Shown in pieces: positions 17,449 through 27,438 of a DNA stretch of 64,000 nucleotides. The notes under the pieces are model-generated. The model had not been told where the DNA came from, made no database searches, and saw only the letters and a program-made list of their open reading frames with translations. Position numbers and translations under genes: made by a program. Within the stretch, counting starts at the first letter, position 1. Every line of letters begins with the position of its first letter. Source of the DNA: Chryseobacterium jejuense (GTDB lineage: Bacteria; Bacteroidota; Bacteroidia; Flavobacteriales; Weeksellaceae); contig NZ_JAGIPR010000001.1 in assembly GCF_017877355.1 (NCBI RefSeq), positions 682,001 to 746,000 on the forward strand. Reading direction: 5' to 3'.

Positions 17449-19689
17449 TTGAAAAAACTAGTTTTACCGCTAAGCCTTATGGTCCCTATTCTGATTTTCT
17501 CCCAACAAAGAAAAAAGGATACAGCGACCACTAGAGTGACCGATATAGAGGAAGTTGTGTTCCAGAAAAAAACAACAGGAAGAACGAATGACCTTACCAA
17601 TGTGAAAATTTCTGCAAAAGAAGCGAAAGCAGTAGCTTCTATCAGTGGTGGAATTGAGGGACTTATTAAAACGCTCCCTTCCGTAAACTCCAACACTGAG
17701 CTATCTTCTCAGTATATGGTGCGTGGTGGAAACTATGATGAAAATCTTATCTACATCAATGATATTGAGATCTACAGACCTTTTCTGATCAGAAACTCTC
17801 AGCAGGAAGGGATGAGTATCATTAACCCAGATATGGTTTCAACAGTGAACTTCTCCGCTGGAGGATTTGAAGCCAAATATGGTGATAAAATGTCTTCTGC
17901 TTTAAATATCTATTACCGTGAACCTGAAAAATTTGAGGTTTCCGGTGAAGCAAGTCTAATTGGAGGTAGATTAACCACCGGTTTAGCTTCGAAGAATAAG
18001 AAATTTACAGCATTATTTTCTGGAAGATACAGAAATACCAATCTTGTTCTTAACACCTTAAAAGAAGATACAGACTTTAATCCTACCTATTGGGATTTTC
18101 AGTCTTATTTGAATTATCATGTTAACGATAAACTCTCCATGTCATTCATAGGATATTATTCCAAGAATGATTATGAGATGATTCCTAAGGCGAAAAGTGT
18201 AACTTTTGGAAGTCTTCAGCAGCCTATTACGGTAAATATAGGTTATGCTGGTAAGGAAAATGACCAATATAAAAATATGATGGGTACATTTTCCATGAAC
18301 TATAAGCCGGCTGATAAATGGAAACTTACCTTGGATGCTTTTGCTTATCAGAACAGGGAAAGAGAATATTATACCATCCGCTCAGAATATGACCTGCAGA
18401 CATTTGACCCGATAACAAAGGAACCTGTTTCCAGTTATGACGTGGGTGGACAAACGGAACATGCCAGAAATGACCTGTTTGTAAGAACTTACGGAACCCA
18501 GTTCAGAGCTAAGTTTTCTCCTAATGTCAATACGGATATTGAGGTTGGTTTCAAATACGAAAAAGAAAATCTTAAAGATCTTACCAATGAATGGAAATTA
18601 GTAGATTCTGCGGGATACAGTCTTCCAAGACCGGAAGTGATTGATCCGAGATCAGGAACTACAACAGGAGATCTGAGAATGTTCTATTATATTGCAGGAA
18701 AGAATAATATAGAGCCGTCAAGATTATCTGCTTATGCTCAGTATTCTCAGAAGTTTTATTGGGGAGCAAGCAAAGTCTTTTTAAATGCCGGAGTAAGAGT
18801 ATCTAACTGGAGTTTCAATAAAGAAACAATAGTCTCACCAAGGGTTCAGTTTGCAATAAAACCGGATTGGGATACTGATATGTTGTTCAAACTTTCCGGA
18901 GGGATCTATTATCAGTCTCCATTTTATAAGGAAATTAAAGATCTTGACGGAAATTTCAACCCAAACATCAAGTCACAAAGGTCTATTCAGGCCATCCTTT
19001 CCAATGACTATGAATTCTATATGTATGACAGACCGTTTAAATTAACAACGGAGCTTTATTACAAAAAAATGGATAACCTGATTCCGTATTATATGGATAA
19101 TGTGAGAATCCGTTACTCAGGACAGAATAATGCTAAGGGATATGCTTATGGAATTGATACCAGATTATTCGGTGAATTTGTTCCGGGAGTAGATTCTTGG
19201 TTATCGGCGAGTTATGCAAGAGTGTATGAAAATATTGATGGAAGAGGAGATATTCCAAGGCCTACAGATCAGAGATTCAGGGTGGCGATGTTCTATCAGG
19301 ATTATATGCCGCAATTCCCATCTATGAGGGTAAACCTTACCTTAGTGTATGCAATGGGATTACCAACAGGATCTCCTGTCATGTTTAATGATAACGGGCA
19401 GCCGGATTTCAATTCAGCATACAGTTATCAGAAAACACTGCCTGCTTACAAAAGGGTAGATATTGGATTAACAAAAGTATTTATTGATCCAAAGGATAAA
19501 AATAAAAAATCCGGTTTCTGGGGTAATTTCCAGGAATTATCATTAGGAGTACAGGTTTTCAACGCATTTAATATCAATAATACAGTGGCTAACCAATGGA
19601 TTACGGATTACAATACCAATTATATGTATCCGGTTCCGGTACGTCTTACAGGACGTTTCTTCAATGTGAAGTTAGAATTTAAACTATAA
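17449..19689 (+). CDS. TonB-dependent receptor (746 aa)
   Basis: The start is TTG at 17449, which reads MKKLVLPLSLMVPILIFSQQ, a good signal peptide, and no ATG fits better. A plug domain spans about residues 50-155 (SGGIEGLIKTLPSVNSN, QYMVRGGNYDENLIYINDIE). A 22-strand barrel follows, ending in VRLTGRFFNVKLEFKL with the terminal hydrophobic residue. The carboxypeptidase-like N-terminal domain common in Bacteroidota receptors is absent. The substrate is not evident. Its position just before copper-handling genes is suggestive, but a terminator lies between them. Confidence 0.9.
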   Translation: MKKLVLPLSLMVPILIFSQQRKKDTATTRVTDIEEVVFQKKTTGRTNDLTNVKISAKEAKAVASISGGIEGLIKTLPSVNSNTELSSQYMVRGGNYDENLIYINDIEIYRPFLIRNSQQEGMSIINPDMVSTVNFSAGGFEAKYGDKMSSALNIYYREPEKFEVSGEASLIGGRLTTGLASKNKKFTALFSGRYRNTNLVLNTLKEDTDFNPTYWDFQSYLNYHVNDKLSMSFIGYYSKNDYEMIPKAKSVTFGSLQQPITVNIGYAGKENDQYKNMMGTFSMNYKPADKWKLTLDAFAYQNREREYYTIRSEYDLQTFDPITKEPVSSYDVGGQTEHARNDLFVRTYGTQFRAKFSPNVNTDIEVGFKYEKENLKDLTNEWKLVDSAGYSLPRPEVIDPRSGTTTGDLRMFYYIAGKNNIEPSRLSAYAQYSQKFYWGASKVFLNAGVRVSNWSFNKETIVSPRVQFAIKPDWDTDMLFKLSGGIYYQSPFYKEIKDLDGNFNPNIKSQRSIQAILSNDYEFYMYDRPFKLTTELYYKKMDNLIPYYMDNVRIRYSGQNNAKGYAYGIDTRLFGEFVPGVDSWLSASYARVYENIDGRGDIPRPTDQRFRVAMFYQDYMPQFPSMRVNLTLVYAMGLPTGSPVMFNDNGQPDFNSAYSYQKTLPAYKRVDIGLTKVFIDPKDKNKKSGFWGNFQELSLGVQVFNAFNINNTVANQWITDYNTNYMYPVPVRLTGRFFNVKLEFKL

Positions 19690-19733
19690 AATCTGCTCAA
19701 TCAGTATCACCTGCGAGAGCAATTAAAAATAGA

Positions 19734-19763
19734 AAAACCTCTGAAAAATAATTCAGAGGTTTT
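19734..19763 (+). terminator. Terminator after the TonB receptor
   Basis: AAAACCTCTGAA (19734-19745) pairs perfectly with TTCAGAGGTTTT (19752-19763), followed by further T. Confidence 0.9.
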
Positions 19764-19842
19764 TTATTTACCTGAATTTTATAACAACATTACAAAATTT
19801 TATAACAACGGTTTCCTGAATATTTTTAACTTTGTCTCAACA

Positions 19843-20223
19843 ATGAAAAAGATTCTTGCCATACTGTTTTCTATTTTCTACTTCGGATTCTCTTCCGGAG
19901 CAGCATTTAGCATTCATTATTGTATGAAGGAATTTGTTTCTGTAAGTCAGAAAGTTGATGATATTTGTGGCAAATGCGGTGTCAAAGATAAAAAAGGATG
20001 CTGTAAGACAGAGATCAAAGTTGTAAAAGTTGATGACTCCCAAAAGTCTGATCTGCTTAAAGTTGATTTTTTAGGCCAGATTTCAGAAATTCCAGTGAAG
20101 CATCAGTTTGCTTTTGTAGACAGATCCTTTTCGGCTACTAAATTTACTCAAATTCAGATCAATGCACCACCGGGATACCAACCGGTACCTATCTATATTA
20201 ATCATTGTAATTTTAGAATTTAG
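19843..20223 (+). CDS. HYC_CC_PP family protein (126 aa)
   Basis: A small exported protein with a signal peptide (MKKILAILFSIFYFGFSSG) and the three landmarks that name the family: IHYC at residues 24-27, GCC near residue 50, and APPG/YQPV near residue 106. Two further cysteines occur in CGKCG. Members sit next to copper genes in Flavobacteriia, and the conserved Cys and His residues suggest metal binding. That role is inferred from context. Confidence 0.85.
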   Translation: MKKILAILFSIFYFGFSSGAAFSIHYCMKEFVSVSQKVDDICGKCGVKDKKGCCKTEIKVVKVDDSQKSDLLKVDFLGQISEIPVKHQFAFVDRSFSATKFTQIQINAPPGYQPVPIYINHCNFRI

Positions 20224-20340
20224 AATCCGTCTGTCGTTTTCGGTGTTATGATAACATTGTTACCAATGACATATCTTGACGCATTTCCTGTGCGTTACCC
20301 TTATTCTTTATTAAAAAAATTAATTCTAAAATTTAAAACA

Positions 20341-20814
20341 ATGAAAAAGTATATCATTACAGCAGCCTTATCTTTATTCTCAGTTATTTCACTTTCAGCG
20401 CAATCTAAAAAAGATGCTCAGGTTTCAAAGCTCTATCAGAACTATATTGCGATTAAGTCGGCTTTAGCTTCTGATGATGCGGATCAAACTTCAAAAGCAG
20501 CTACGGAATTCATTAAAACGGCTTCTACCATCGATTATAAATTGGTTTCAGAAGGTAATCTTAATATTCTTAGAAAAGATGCTTCAGCTATTTCAGAAGC
20601 GAGAACTGTGGCAGCTCAGAGAGAGACTTTCTTCAATTTATCAGACAATATGATTGGTCTGACGAAGGAGTTCAAACTTTCTGAAAAACCGGTTTATGTA
20701 CAATATTGCCCAATGGCTGACGGTAGTTGGTTAAGTGATGAAAAACAAATCATGAATCCATACTACGGAAAATCTATGCTTTCATGCGGAAGTGTAAAGT
20801 CTGAAATTAAATAA
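20341..20814 (+). CDS. DUF3347 domain protein, copper-cluster associated (157 aa)
   Basis: I start it at the ATG at 20341, which gives MKKYIITAALSLFSVISLSAQ, a signal peptide; longer in-frame starts upstream add an implausible leader. The mature part is a helical DUF3347 domain, and the end has the hallmark VQYCPMADGSWLSDE and GKSMLSCGSVK with two cysteines and a methionine. This domain also occurs fused to CusB-like and copper-chaperone-like proteins, so periplasmic copper binding is likely. It lies between the HYC_CC_PP gene and the multicopper oxidase. Confidence 0.85.
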   Translation: MKKYIITAALSLFSVISLSAQSKKDAQVSKLYQNYIAIKSALASDDADQTSKAATEFIKTASTIDYKLVSEGNLNILRKDASAISEARTVAAQRETFFNLSDNMIGLTKEFKLSEKPVYVQYCPMADGSWLSDEKQIMNPYYGKSMLSCGSVKSEIK

Positions 20815-20903
20815 TTATTGTATTAATCTCTAAGAAAGCAAGTTGTGGTGTTTAATTTGTCTTAAACTTTAAACTCTGCAACTTCTAAAAAGTTCGGAAT
20901 ATT

Positions 20904-23714
20904 ATGAAAAAACTAATAATGTTTCTGGTGCTTTTGTTCTCTGTTTTTACGTTCGCGCAAACTGCAAAAATCTATTATACCTGCCCCATGCACCCTGAAG
21001 TAGTCTCTTCAAAATCCGGAGACTGCCCGAAGTGTAAAATGACATTGGTAAAGAAAACAGTTGTAGTACAGCCAAAGGTTGTGGCAAAGCCAGCGGTAAA
21101 ACCTGTACCGAAAGTAGAGACAAAAGCAAAATCTGTAGAAACAAAAGTACACCAAACAAAGGTTAATGTTAAAAAGACAAAGAAGGCTGGTGAAGTTAAA
21201 AAAGTAAGCGGAGTAAGGAAAGCAGAGCCAGTTCAGATGGCTAAGCCTGCTTTAAAATCAGTTAATCAACCTCAAATTTCATCTCTATCAAAAACTAAAT
21301 CTCAAACTACTTATACTTGCCCTATGCATCCTGAAATAATTTCAGATAGGCCGGGAAAGTGTCCTAAATGTGGAATGGAGCTGGTAGAAAAAGAAGATCA
21401 TCAACACACGGTTGTTGAAGCTCCAAAAGAAGAGAAATCTGTTTTAAAAAGAAATTCTGAAAATGGTAAACTTACTTTTGGTGGAAAAAAAGTTCGTTAC
21501 GATCTGTATGTAAAAGACACGATTGTTAATTTTACAGGGAAAAACAGAAGAGCCCTTGCAATTAACGGTAAACTTCAGGCACCTACACTATACTTTACAG
21601 AAGGTGATACTGCTGAAATTTACCTGCACAATATGCTTAAAGAAAATACAGGACTTCACTGGCATGGGGTGATTCTGCCTAATGAACATGATGGTGTTCC
21701 CTATCTTACTACAAAACCTGTAAAACCGGGTGAAACCCATTTATACAAATTTAAAATCTCTCAAAACGGAACCTATTGGTACCATTCCCATGAAGCATTA
21801 CAGGAGCAGATAGGAATGAATGGTATTTTAGTCTTTAAAAAGAGAGAAGGCGAGCCCAGAACAGAATATAATGCGGAAATCCCTGTATTATTAGGAGATT
21901 GGAGTGATGATGATCCTATGCAGATCGCCCGCAGATTGCACATGGCCAATACAGATTGGTACGCAGTAAAGAAAAATGCAGTGCAGAGTTATTGGGAAGC
22001 TATTAAATCTGGAAATTTCGGAACAAAAGCACTGAACGAATGGAAAAGGATGGAAGCCATGGATGTAAGTGATGTATATTACGATAAATTCTTGATTAAC
22101 GGAACTCCAAGTTCTGATTATTCTAACCTGAAAGCAGGAGATAAAGTAAGACTAAGGGTAGCTAATGGAGGGTCATCCACTTATTTTTGGCTGAATTATG
22201 GTGGCGGAAAAATAAAAGTAGTGGGAAATGATGGAAATGATGTAGTTCCGGTAGAAGTAGACCGATTGATTGTCGGAGTTTCTGAAACCTATGATATTGA
22301 AGTGACCATTCCTGAGAATAAAAGCTTTGAATTCCGTGCGACTTCAGAAGATAGAATAGGACACGCTTCACTTTGGCTGGGATCCGGTGATAAAGTAGAA
22401 GCACCTAATTTACCAAGACTGATGCTTTTTGAAGGAATGAAAATGATGAACGGAATGATGGAAATGAGCGGAAACATGAAGCCAATGACTATGACGATGG
22501 GAAATCAGATGATGGATATGAATGAAGTAATGTATCCTGAACTTTCGGAAAAGCAAAGAAAAACGACTGCAAAACACATCAATGAGATGATGGGTGTGAA
22601 GACGAAAGAAGATAAAAAGAGTGAAGATCATTCTCAACATGCAGGAATGGATATGGTTGAAGAGAAAACCATCAAACGATTATCTTACAATATTTTAAAA
22701 TCTCCTGAAAAAACAATTCTTCCTACAGACAGTGTTCGTAACATGAAGTTTACGTTGGAAGGGAATATGAACCATTATCTGTGGACATTGGACAACAAAA
22801 CGGTGACAGAAACAGATAAAATTCTGATTAAAAAAGGTGAGATTTTAAGAATCAAATTGTACAACAACTCTATGATGCGTCACCCGATGCACCTTCACGG
22901 ACATGATTTCAGATTGATTAATTCAAAAGGAGAATACTCACCATTGAAAAACGTAGTAGACATTATGCCGATGGAAACAGTGACGATCGAATTTGCAGCG
23001 AACCAAGATGGAGATTGGTTCTTCCACTGTCATATTCTGTATCACATGATGGCCGGGATGGGAAGAATCTTCAGTTATGAGAATTCAAAACCAAATCCAC
23101 AACTTCCGAACAGAAAATTGGCCTGGAAAAACTTTTTGAAAGATAATCAAATGGTAAGCTCAATGGCAATGCTGGACGTAGCAAGCAATAAAATCCATAC
23201 AGAAACCATGACGATGTTTGGACCAAGATGGGCTAATCTGAATGAATTTCATACCAATTGGAACTTTGACCATTTTGAAGGAAGTGCAAAAGTAGGAAGG
23301 TTCTTAGGAAAATTCCAGTGGGCATTGCCTTATGCAGGATTCAGAGTTCAGAAAAACCATGAAATTATGGAAAGACAAATGGCAGAAGATATGGGAATGG
23401 ATTTTCATGGAAAGAAAACCTGGTTCGGACAGCAGAAAGCTTCAAAAAGCAGATATGCCTTTATGGTAGGGATGCAGTATGTATTACCCATGTTGATTAC
23501 GGCAGATGCAAGTGTAGATCAGAATGGAAAAGTATTGCTGGAACTGAGCAGAGAAGATATTCCACTTTCCAGAAGGCTGAGGGGGAACTTCAGTATCAAT
23601 TCAGATGGGGAATTTTCAACAGGAATAAGATATATCGTTCAGAAATATTTATCCCTTTCCGGAAACTACGATAACGAAATGGGCTGGGGTGCCGGTGTTA
23701 TCTTAACCTATTAA
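20904..23714 (+). CDS. Multicopper oxidase (CopA-like) with two heavy-metal-binding motifs and a C-terminal CopB-like barrel (936 aa)
   Basis: Order of parts: signal peptide (1-19); metal-binding domain YTCPMHPEVVSSKSGDCPKC at about 24-45; a Lys/Val/Pro-rich linker; a second copy, YTCPMHPEIISDRPGKCPKC, near 138; three cupredoxin domains with LHWHGV near 252, WYHSHE, HPMHLHGHDF and FFHCHILYHMMAGM near 707; and a Met-rich loop (about 510-545). The last 150 residues (FHGKKTWFGQQKAS, then alternating strands ending GWGAGVILTY) look like the outer-membrane barrel of CopB. In proteobacteria CopA and CopB are separate genes, so this is a fusion. Role: Cu(I) oxidation and copper tolerance in the cell envelope. 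Confidence 0.85.
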   Translation: MKKLIMFLVLLFSVFTFAQTAKIYYTCPMHPEVVSSKSGDCPKCKMTLVKKTVVVQPKVVAKPAVKPVPKVETKAKSVETKVHQTKVNVKKTKKAGEVKKVSGVRKAEPVQMAKPALKSVNQPQISSLSKTKSQTTYTCPMHPEIISDRPGKCPKCGMELVEKEDHQHTVVEAPKEEKSVLKRNSENGKLTFGGKKVRYDLYVKDTIVNFTGKNRRALAINGKLQAPTLYFTEGDTAEIYLHNMLKENTGLHWHGVILPNEHDGVPYLTTKPVKPGETHLYKFKISQNGTYWYHSHEALQEQIGMNGILVFKKREGEPRTEYNAEIPVLLGDWSDDDPMQIARRLHMANTDWYAVKKNAVQSYWEAIKSGNFGTKALNEWKRMEAMDVSDVYYDKFLINGTPSSDYSNLKAGDKVRLRVANGGSSTYFWLNYGGGKIKVVGNDGNDVVPVEVDRLIVGVSETYDIEVTIPENKSFEFRATSEDRIGHASLWLGSGDKVEAPNLPRLMLFEGMKMMNGMMEMSGNMKPMTMTMGNQMMDMNEVMYPELSEKQRKTTAKHINEMMGVKTKEDKKSEDHSQHAGMDMVEEKTIKRLSYNILKSPEKTILPTDSVRNMKFTLEGNMNHYLWTLDNKTVTETDKILIKKGEILRIKLYNNSMMRHPMHLHGHDFRLINSKGEYSPLKNVVDIMPMETVTIEFAANQDGDWFFHCHILYHMMAGMGRIFSYENSKPNPQLPNRKLAWKNFLKDNQMVSSMAMLDVASNKIHTETMTMFGPRWANLNEFHTNWNFDHFEGSAKVGRFLGKFQWALPYAGFRVQKNHEIMERQMAEDMGMDFHGKKTWFGQQKASKSRYAFMVGMQYVLPMLITADASVDQNGKVLLELSREDIPLSRRLRGNFSINSDGEFSTGIRYIVQKYLSLSGNYDNEMGWGAGVILTY

Positions 23715-23723
23715 AAATAAAAG

Positions 23724-23746
23724 ACCGTCTCATTGAGGCGGTTTTT
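23724..23746 (+). terminator. Terminator of the copper cluster
   Basis: CCGTCTC (23725-23731) and GAGGCGG (23735-23741) with one G-T pair, then a T-run. A nearly identical stem follows the tssK gene at 34296-34318. Confidence 0.85.
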
Positions 23747-23898
23747 TCATTGTGATGGATAATATAAAAAAGAATTATCTCTCGCAGATCATAGATTTCG
23801 CAAATATTTAATATAAGCAATAATCTGTGAAATCCTTGGTTAAAAGTAAGACCACAGATTATGATAAACACTATCTTTTCAATAGTTAAATAAAGCAA

Positions 23899-23925
23899 AA
23901 AGCCACCTCATTGAAAGGTGGCTTT
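23899..23925 (-). terminator. Terminator of the S9 peptidase gene
   Basis: AAAGCCACCT (23899-23908) pairs with AGGTGGCTTT (23916-23925); on the minus strand it is followed by T-rich sequence, 20 nt after the stop. Confidence 0.85.
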
Positions 23926-23944
23926 GTATATTGAATATTACTGT

Positions 23945-25978
23945 TTATTTGTTAGGTTTAGTTTCCTTGGTCTTTTCTGCCGGAGCATAAGTAACTTTTG
24001 TGATATCAACTGTCATTTCTTTCAGACGTTTTGCTACGTTTTCAGGCATGTCTTTCTGGTATCTTCCGCCAATAACTTCGGAAAGGAACTTTTCTGTTTC
24101 GGCATACATCGCCATACTGTTTACAGGTTTTCTGAATCCATGTCCTTCATCATCAGCTAAAATATAATTTACTTTTTTACCTTTATCACGAAGAGCTATG
24201 ACAATTTGATCTGCCTCAGCCTGTTTTACCCTCGGATCATTAGCACCCTGAATAATCAGTAAAGGTTTATTAATTTTATTGACACTGAATAAAGGACTCG
24301 CATCATGCATTAGCTTTTTACCTTCTTCAGTTTTTGGATCACCTACCATACCATAAAGGGAAGCACGCGCAGATTCCCAATAGGCAGGAACAGAATCCAA
24401 TAGAGTGAAAAGGTTGCTAGGGCCCACAATATCAACTCCTGCAGCATATACATCAGGAGTGAATACCAACCCGGCCAGAGTAGCATAACCACCATAGCTG
24501 CCTCCCATAATAACTACTTTGTTTTTATCAGCTATTCCTTTGTCAATCAGGTGTTTTACGCCCCATGTGATATCATCCTGCATCAATTTTCCCCATTGCA
24601 GATCGCCACCGTTCTGAAATTTTTTACCGTATCCGCCACTTGCTCTGAAATTGGGTTGCAGTACAGCATATCCTCTGTTTGCAAGAAACTGTACAATTGA
24701 ATTATACCCCCAATAATCCCTTGGGCCTTTTGGTCCTCCATGAACTAAAACCACAATCGGGACATTTTTGCCGGAAGAACCTGCTGGTAAAGTAAGATAA
24801 GCCGGAATTTCAAGTCCGTCACTGCTTTTGTAGCGGATTGGGGTCATGGCAGCAAGGTGTTTTTCAACTTTCTTCAGCTCCGGTCTTGGAGTATATTGGA
24901 AAATTAATTCTTTTGTTTTGGTATCGAAAAAATAAGACTCAGAAACATATTGGTCACTCCAAACTGAAATTAAAAATTTAGAATAATCTTTTGTGGAGCT
25001 TGAAAAATTAATTTCCTTACCAGGGAATTTACTCTGTAGGAATTTATAGTTAGCTTCCCAATTTTTGTCTTTCCAGTAGTATTCAGTTTTATCACCCGTG
25101 TAAGAGGTGAAAATAATTTTTCTTGTATTTCTGTCTGCAGATAAGCCGCCAAAATCTACTTTTCCTTTAGGATCGCTTTCTATTTTCGTGATCTGTTTGG
25201 TTTTTGGATCCATCAAAAATAATGCAGATTGATCGAGATCTCCTTTATTGGTTACCAGATAAAACTTTGAATTATCTTCGTTCCAGTTTGGAATATAAGC
25301 TTCTTCAGTTACTAATGTTTCATAGATGGGAGTCAGCTTATCACCGTCTTTATACAGGAACTGAGTTGTTCCTTTATCATCCGTTCTGTTTAAAATTCTA
25401 AGCTTTTCATCCCAGTCGAAATCGTATCCTGTAATACGATCTTTATTTTCGAATACCTTTTTCAGTTCACCGGTAGAGATTTTTAAAGAGTACAAATCAT
25501 GCCACGCTTTATCACGGTTATTTAATCCAACCATTATCAGATCAGGATCTTTTCTGCTGACCATATAGATTTGAGCAGCCACTTCATTAAGTGGGGTGAG
25601 ATTTCTCGATTCAGGAACCCCATTGGCTGCCTTAGCCATTGGATCAACTGCAAAAATATTGGTGTTTTCATCGCCATTTTTATCCTTTACATACAATATG
25701 TATTTTCCATCTTCCGACCAGAAATATCCATTTAACGGTCGCTTGCTATCTGTTAATGGTTTGGCCTTTTCAAAGGGTTCATCGAATTTTTTTACCCAAA
25801 TGTTCATGATTCCACCGTATTCTTTCAGGAATGAAATCCATTTTCCATCCGGGCTCAATTGGCCACCGGTAATCTCAGGGTTTCCAAAAAACAGTTTTCT
25901 GTCCAATAATTGAACATCCTGTGCCTGAAAGGTTTGGAATCCTATCAGCAGGAGTAATACATAAAATATTTTTTTCAT
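23945..25978 (-). CDS. S9 family prolyl-oligopeptidase-type peptidase (677 aa)
   Basis: A signal peptide ([19 protein letters not shown]) is followed by a beta-propeller of about 370 residues (repeats such as [11 protein letters not shown] and [12 protein letters not shown]) and an alpha/beta-hydrolase domain. The catalytic triad is visible: Ser494 in GGSYGGYA, Asp581 in QGANDPRV and His613 in DEGHGF; the oxyanion segment is [13 protein letters not shown]. These marks fit the S9C (acylaminoacyl or dipeptidyl peptidase) branch, acting in the periplasm on short peptides. Monocistronic. Confidence 0.93.
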   Translation of the reverse strand: MKKIFYVLLLLIGFQTFQAQDVQLLDRKLFFGNPEITGGQLSPDGKWISFLKEYGGIMNIWVKKFDEPFEKAKPLTDSKRPLNGYFWSEDGKYILYVKDKNGDENTNIFAVDPMAKAANGVPESRNLTPLNEVAAQIYMVSRKDPDLIMVGLNNRDKAWHDLYSLKISTGELKKVFENKDRITGYDFDWDEKLRILNRTDDKGTTQFLYKDGDKLTPIYETLVTEEAYIPNWNEDNSKFYLVTNKGDLDQSALFLMDPKTKQITKIESDPKGKVDFGGLSADRNTRKIIFTSYTGDKTEYYWKDKNWEANYKFLQSKFPGKEINFSSSTKDYSKFLISVWSDQYVSESYFFDTKTKELIFQYTPRPELKKVEKHLAAMTPIRYKSSDGLEIPAYLTLPAGSSGKNVPIVVLVHGGPKGPRDYWGYNSIVQFLANRGYAVLQPNFRASGGYGKKFQNGGDLQWGKLMQDDITWGVKHLIDKGIADKNKVVIMGGSYGGYATLAGLVFTPDVYAAGVDIVGPSNLFTLLDSVPAYWESARASLYGMVGDPKTEEGKKLMHDASPLFSVNKINKPLLIIQGANDPRVKQAEADQIVIALRDKGKKVNYILADDEGHGFRKPVNSMAMYAETEKFLSEVIGGRYQKDMPENVAKRLKEMTVDITKVTYAPAEKTKETKPNK

Positions 25979-26064
25979 ATTTTTTGATTTTGATATTTGT
26001 TAATTTAGTTATTAATTTATATAAATCATTGATTATATTACATTAAAGTTGCAAAAAATTAAGT

Positions 26065-27183
26065 TTACAAGTCCAGTTCAATAATCTTCTTGGCCATCTT
26101 TTGATTGATACTTTCAGGAATTAAACTCATCATAAAATTCCGTAATGAGTTTCCGTATTCCCATTGAGAAACTTTGCCTATGGTTCGGCTTGTATTTACA
26201 ATATAATCTACTTTTCTTCTCCTGATCTTCTGAAATTCTTCAAAAACAGCATTAAAATCTTTATTTTTTTCCAATAGTCTACCGAGCACATAAGCATCTT
26301 CAATAGCCTGACAGGCGCCCTGTCCCATATTGGGCGTGGTAGCATGAGCTGCATCTCCAATAAGACATAGGTTTTCGGTATACCATTGAGGAATAGGAGT
26401 GAGGTCTGTAATTTCGTTACAGATGATATTTTCTTTTTGGGTAGCCTCAATAAGGTTCAAAACCAAATCATCAAAATCTTTAAATAGGTCTGTAATTTGG
26501 GAGTACCTGCTAAAACTTTTCTCATTGATACATGCATACCAATACACTTTTTTCTCAGAGATTTTTACAAACCCAAAACGTTTTCCTTTTCCCCACATCT
26601 CAAAAGCTTCGTGATGGTGGTGCTCGGGGAGCTCAAAATCTACTAAACCACGCCAGCATTTCTGTCCGGAGCTTCGGATTAATCCTGTTTTTAGAATTTG
26701 GTTCCGAATAGGAGATTTTATACCATCAGCACCAAAAACAATGGTGCTTTCTATCTGATTTCCATTTTCAAAGTCTAAAATATAGTTTTCTTTCTTTTCA
26801 ATTTTCTGTAAAGAATGATTAAGCTTAATGGAATTTTGATCCAGATTTTCTGCAAGAATTCTTTGAAGTTCCGCCCGGTGGATCGCTACGTTACAGGACT
26901 TGTACTGAGCTTCCAGTTCAAGGATTTCCGTCTTTGAAAAAGGTTTCAGAGACTCATTGGACAAGGTAATCCTGTGAATCTTATTTCCAGCATTTTCAAT
27001 TTTTTCCTTTAAACCTAACTTATCAAAAACTTGCATGGCATTTACAGCCATCATGATTCCGGCCCCAACCGGTTTTATTTCTGGTGCAGATTCGTAGATC
27101 GTAAAATTGTATCCATTTTGTTGGAGGACACTTCCTAAGGTAAGTCCGCCTATTCCGGCTCCGATGATTGAAATTGTACTCAT
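26065..27183 (-). CDS. FAD-dependent aromatic-ring monooxygenase-like protein (372 aa)
   Basis: It has the N-terminal dinucleotide fold SIIGAGIGGLTLGSVL (GxGxxG at 8-13), the middle motif FGADGIKSPIRNQIL (DG), and the second FAD motif LCLIGDAAHATTPNMGQGAC (GD). This three-motif set defines class A flavoprotein monooxygenases such as salicylate hydroxylase. NAD(P)H and a small aromatic or cyclic substrate are expected. No neighbouring pathway genes point to the substrate. Confidence 0.9.
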   Translation of the reverse strand: MSTISIIGAGIGGLTLGSVLQQNGYNFTIYESAPEIKPVGAGIMMAVNAMQVFDKLGLKEKIENAGNKIHRITLSNESLKPFSKTEILELEAQYKSCNVAIHRAELQRILAENLDQNSIKLNHSLQKIEKKENYILDFENGNQIESTIVFGADGIKSPIRNQILKTGLIRSSGQKCWRGLVDFELPEHHHHEAFEMWGKGKRFGFVKISEKKVYWYACINEKSFSRYSQITDLFKDFDDLVLNLIEATQKENIICNEITDLTPIPQWYTENLCLIGDAAHATTPNMGQGACQAIEDAYVLGRLLEKNKDFNAVFEEFQKIRRRKVDYIVNTSRTIGKVSQWEYGNSLRNFMMSLIPESINQKMAKKIIELDL

Positions 27184-27232
27184 TGTTTATTTTGTGATAA
27201 TATGTTCAGTAAGAAGTTACTTTTATTTTTTG

Positions 27233-27414
27233 CCACGAATACACGAATAAAATCCTCTATGCCTCTTTGTGCTTTGTCATCCTGAATACAGACGAAGGTC
27301 TGCGAACGTAGTTCATAAGTGAAATGAAGAATCTAAGCTATATATGAGATTCTTCCTCGTTAGATAAAATAGATATAGGCTTTAAGCATAATAAAATTAT
27401 TTGTGTATTCATGG
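27233..27414. repeat. MITE-like element with imperfect terminal inverted repeats
   Basis: The ends CCACGAATACACGAATAA (27233-27250) and TTATTTGTGTATTCATGG (27397-27414) are inverted repeats matching at 16 of 18 positions. The inside carries TTTGTCATCCTGA and GAGATTCTTCCTCG, parts also found near 16184-16292. No coding sequence is present. A deleted relative lies at 38817-38848. Confidence 0.65.
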
Positions 27415-27438
27415 TAATTTTCCAACAAGATTATGAAC

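Noticed and set aside
19827..19834. TAACTTTG as promoter of the HYC_CC_PP gene
   Set aside because: It lies only 8 bp before the start codon, leaving almost no leader, and has no TTG upstream.
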